Shown: in pieces, positions 63,282 to 64,000 of the stretch
Layout of the letters: each line of letters begins with the position of its first letter
Position numbering within the stretch: the first letter of the stretch is position 1
Assembly (NCBI GenBank): GCA_024233135.1
Contig: JACKPZ010000009.1
Span: 1-64,000, forward strand
Length of the DNA stretch: 64,000 bases
Origin: Akkermansiaceae bacterium
Lineage (GTDB): Bacteria > Verrucomicrobiota > Verrucomicrobiia > Verrucomicrobiales > Akkermansiaceae
Direction of reading: 5' to 3'
The notes under the pieces: model-generated
Database searches by the model: none
Told to the model about the DNA's origin: nothing
The model's input: only the letters and a program-made list of their open reading frames with translations
Position numbers and translations under genes: made by a program

Positions 63282-64000
63282 TCAACGCCCGGTGACGACC
63301 ACATCCGCACGCACGAAGACCATCAGCTTGCGTTTGAAGTCCGGATGTCCCTTTTCGTCCTTCGGAGAAAGGGCGGCCATCAGCATCGGTTTCCCGGGGG
63401 CGAGGGTGGCGCTGGTGTTGAGACGGAGGGTGTACATCGTCGGCATCTGGACTGGTGCGCTGCCGCGCTCGTCCTTCCACTCCGCCCACACCGTGTTGCC
63501 GACGTGATAGACGATCTCCGGCACGAAACGCAGGTCGATGATCATGTCGTCCTCACTGAGCGTCGGTTCGATTTCGAGCGTGGACCCGAGGTTGCGGGTT
63601 TCGAAGGCGGTCGGCGTGGGTCCGGTGGCGAAGTCGCGGCGGGCGGATCTCGCCTTTTCCTCGTCCTCCTTGCTCTTGAAGTGAATGTCGGACGGCAGCT
63701 CCGCCGGCTCGTATTCCGTCGGATAGATGAACTCCTCGATCGACTCGGAGGTCGCCTTCTGCCCGCTGCGGGCGAGGCACATCATGGTTTCGACGATGCC
63801 CGCCTTACCGTCCTTGACCAGTTGCGCGACCTGCTTGCGCAGCTCCGTGTCATTCGCCGCGGGCTTCTCTCCAAACATCAACTCGGTGAATTGCTCATGG
63901 GAAACCTCGATGAACTCCGCCACCACTCGGACCTGTTTCGGCAGCCGGTCCGCCTCGAATTCACCGAGCGGATCGAACTCCGGAGTTCCCACCTGCGCAT
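63282..64000 (-). CDS. Short secretin-core-like protein (copy B), 5' end beyond the window
   Basis: At least 239 residues, continuing past the window edge. It has VRVVAEFIEVSHEQFTELM, IVETMMCLARSGQKATSESI, FETRNLGSTLEIEPTL and LRFVPEIVYHVG, all aligned with copy A. A signal peptide end (x-A-Q-V) would fit just at the edge. First visible gene of the three-gene minus-strand operon. Confidence 0.65.
   Translation of the reverse strand, partial: AQVGTPEFDPLGEFEADRLPKQVRVVAEFIEVSHEQFTELMFGEKPAANDTELRKQVAQLVKDGKAGIVETMMCLARSGQKATSESIEEFIYPTEYEPAELPSDIHFKSKEDEEKARSARRDFATGPTPTAFETRNLGSTLEIEPTLSEDDMIIDLRFVPEIVYHVGNTVWAEWKDERGSAPVQMPTMYTLRLNTSATLAPGKPMLMAALSPKDEKGHPDFKRKLMVFVRADVVVTGR

Overview
This 64 kb window is GC-rich and looks chromosomal, from a member of the Verrucomicrobiota (Verrucomicrobiales; Luteolibacter/Haloferula-like is my best guess, not proven). 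The clues are a DUF1549/DUF1553 + DUF1501 + PPC-domain operon, a C-terminal region of the Verrucomicrobia-typical TIGR02597 kind, a PEP-CTERM protein, many secreted carbohydrate-active enzymes and a sulfatase, and BamA/TypA/ABC-F housekeeping genes. No rRNA, CRISPR array or phage structural gene was seen. One tRNA is present: tRNA-Lys(UUU).

Region 1 (1-10450) is an accessory region ending at the 3' end of tRNA-Lys. It holds a fragment of an HNH-endonuclease-like gene, a metallophosphoesterase, two HTH/sigma-like regulators, three related beta-solenoid-like repeat proteins that all end in a DPGI-L-type tail, an IS5-family insertion sequence with clear inverted repeats and a TTAT target duplication, and a 621-residue reverse transcriptase (RT) with a YCDD active site. 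The RT overlaps a small membrane-anchored protein. Removing the IS on paper restores a four-gene set: HTH regulator - repeat protein - small TM protein - RT. The best candidate for an undescribed system is here.

Region 2 (10451-28574) is a scavenging region: GH5-like hydrolase with malectin domain, TypA (opposite strand), beta-helix glycosidase with a deleted PDZ domain, GH95-like fucosidase, L,D-transpeptidase, rhodanese, sialidase-like protein, two pseudopilin-like proteins, PEP-CTERM protein, sulfatase, Gfo/Idh/MocA oxidoreductase and an EEP-fold hydrolase.

Region 3 (28705-38299) has two small membrane proteins, then a tightly packed operon DUF1549/1553 - DUF1501 - PPC - Rid-like protein. 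An SGNH esterase follows, bracketed by an 84-bp direct repeat of the 3' end of the Rid gene. Then come a KH protein with three VTDWDF repeats and a metallo-beta-lactamase-fold hydrolase.

Region 4 (38354-51165, minus strand) is a redox locus. An MbnP-like/MauG-MbnH-like diheme fusion is translationally coupled to a 2543-residue protein that joins a galactose-oxidase-like copper radical oxidase (all Cu and Cys-Tyr residues present) to lectin, Ig/PKD, beta-propeller and two-CXXCH cytochrome domains. An SSS sodium symporter and a galactose mutarotase lie upstream.

Region 5 (51338-64000) is mainly housekeeping: Jag-like KH/R3H protein, DoxX, acyl-CoA thioesterase, FAD-dependent oxidoreductase, BamA, ABC-F ATPase, a CopG/VapC toxin-antitoxin pair, then a minus-strand operon of two short secretin-core paralogues and a VIT/VWA/SLBB protein, the first gene of which runs off the window.
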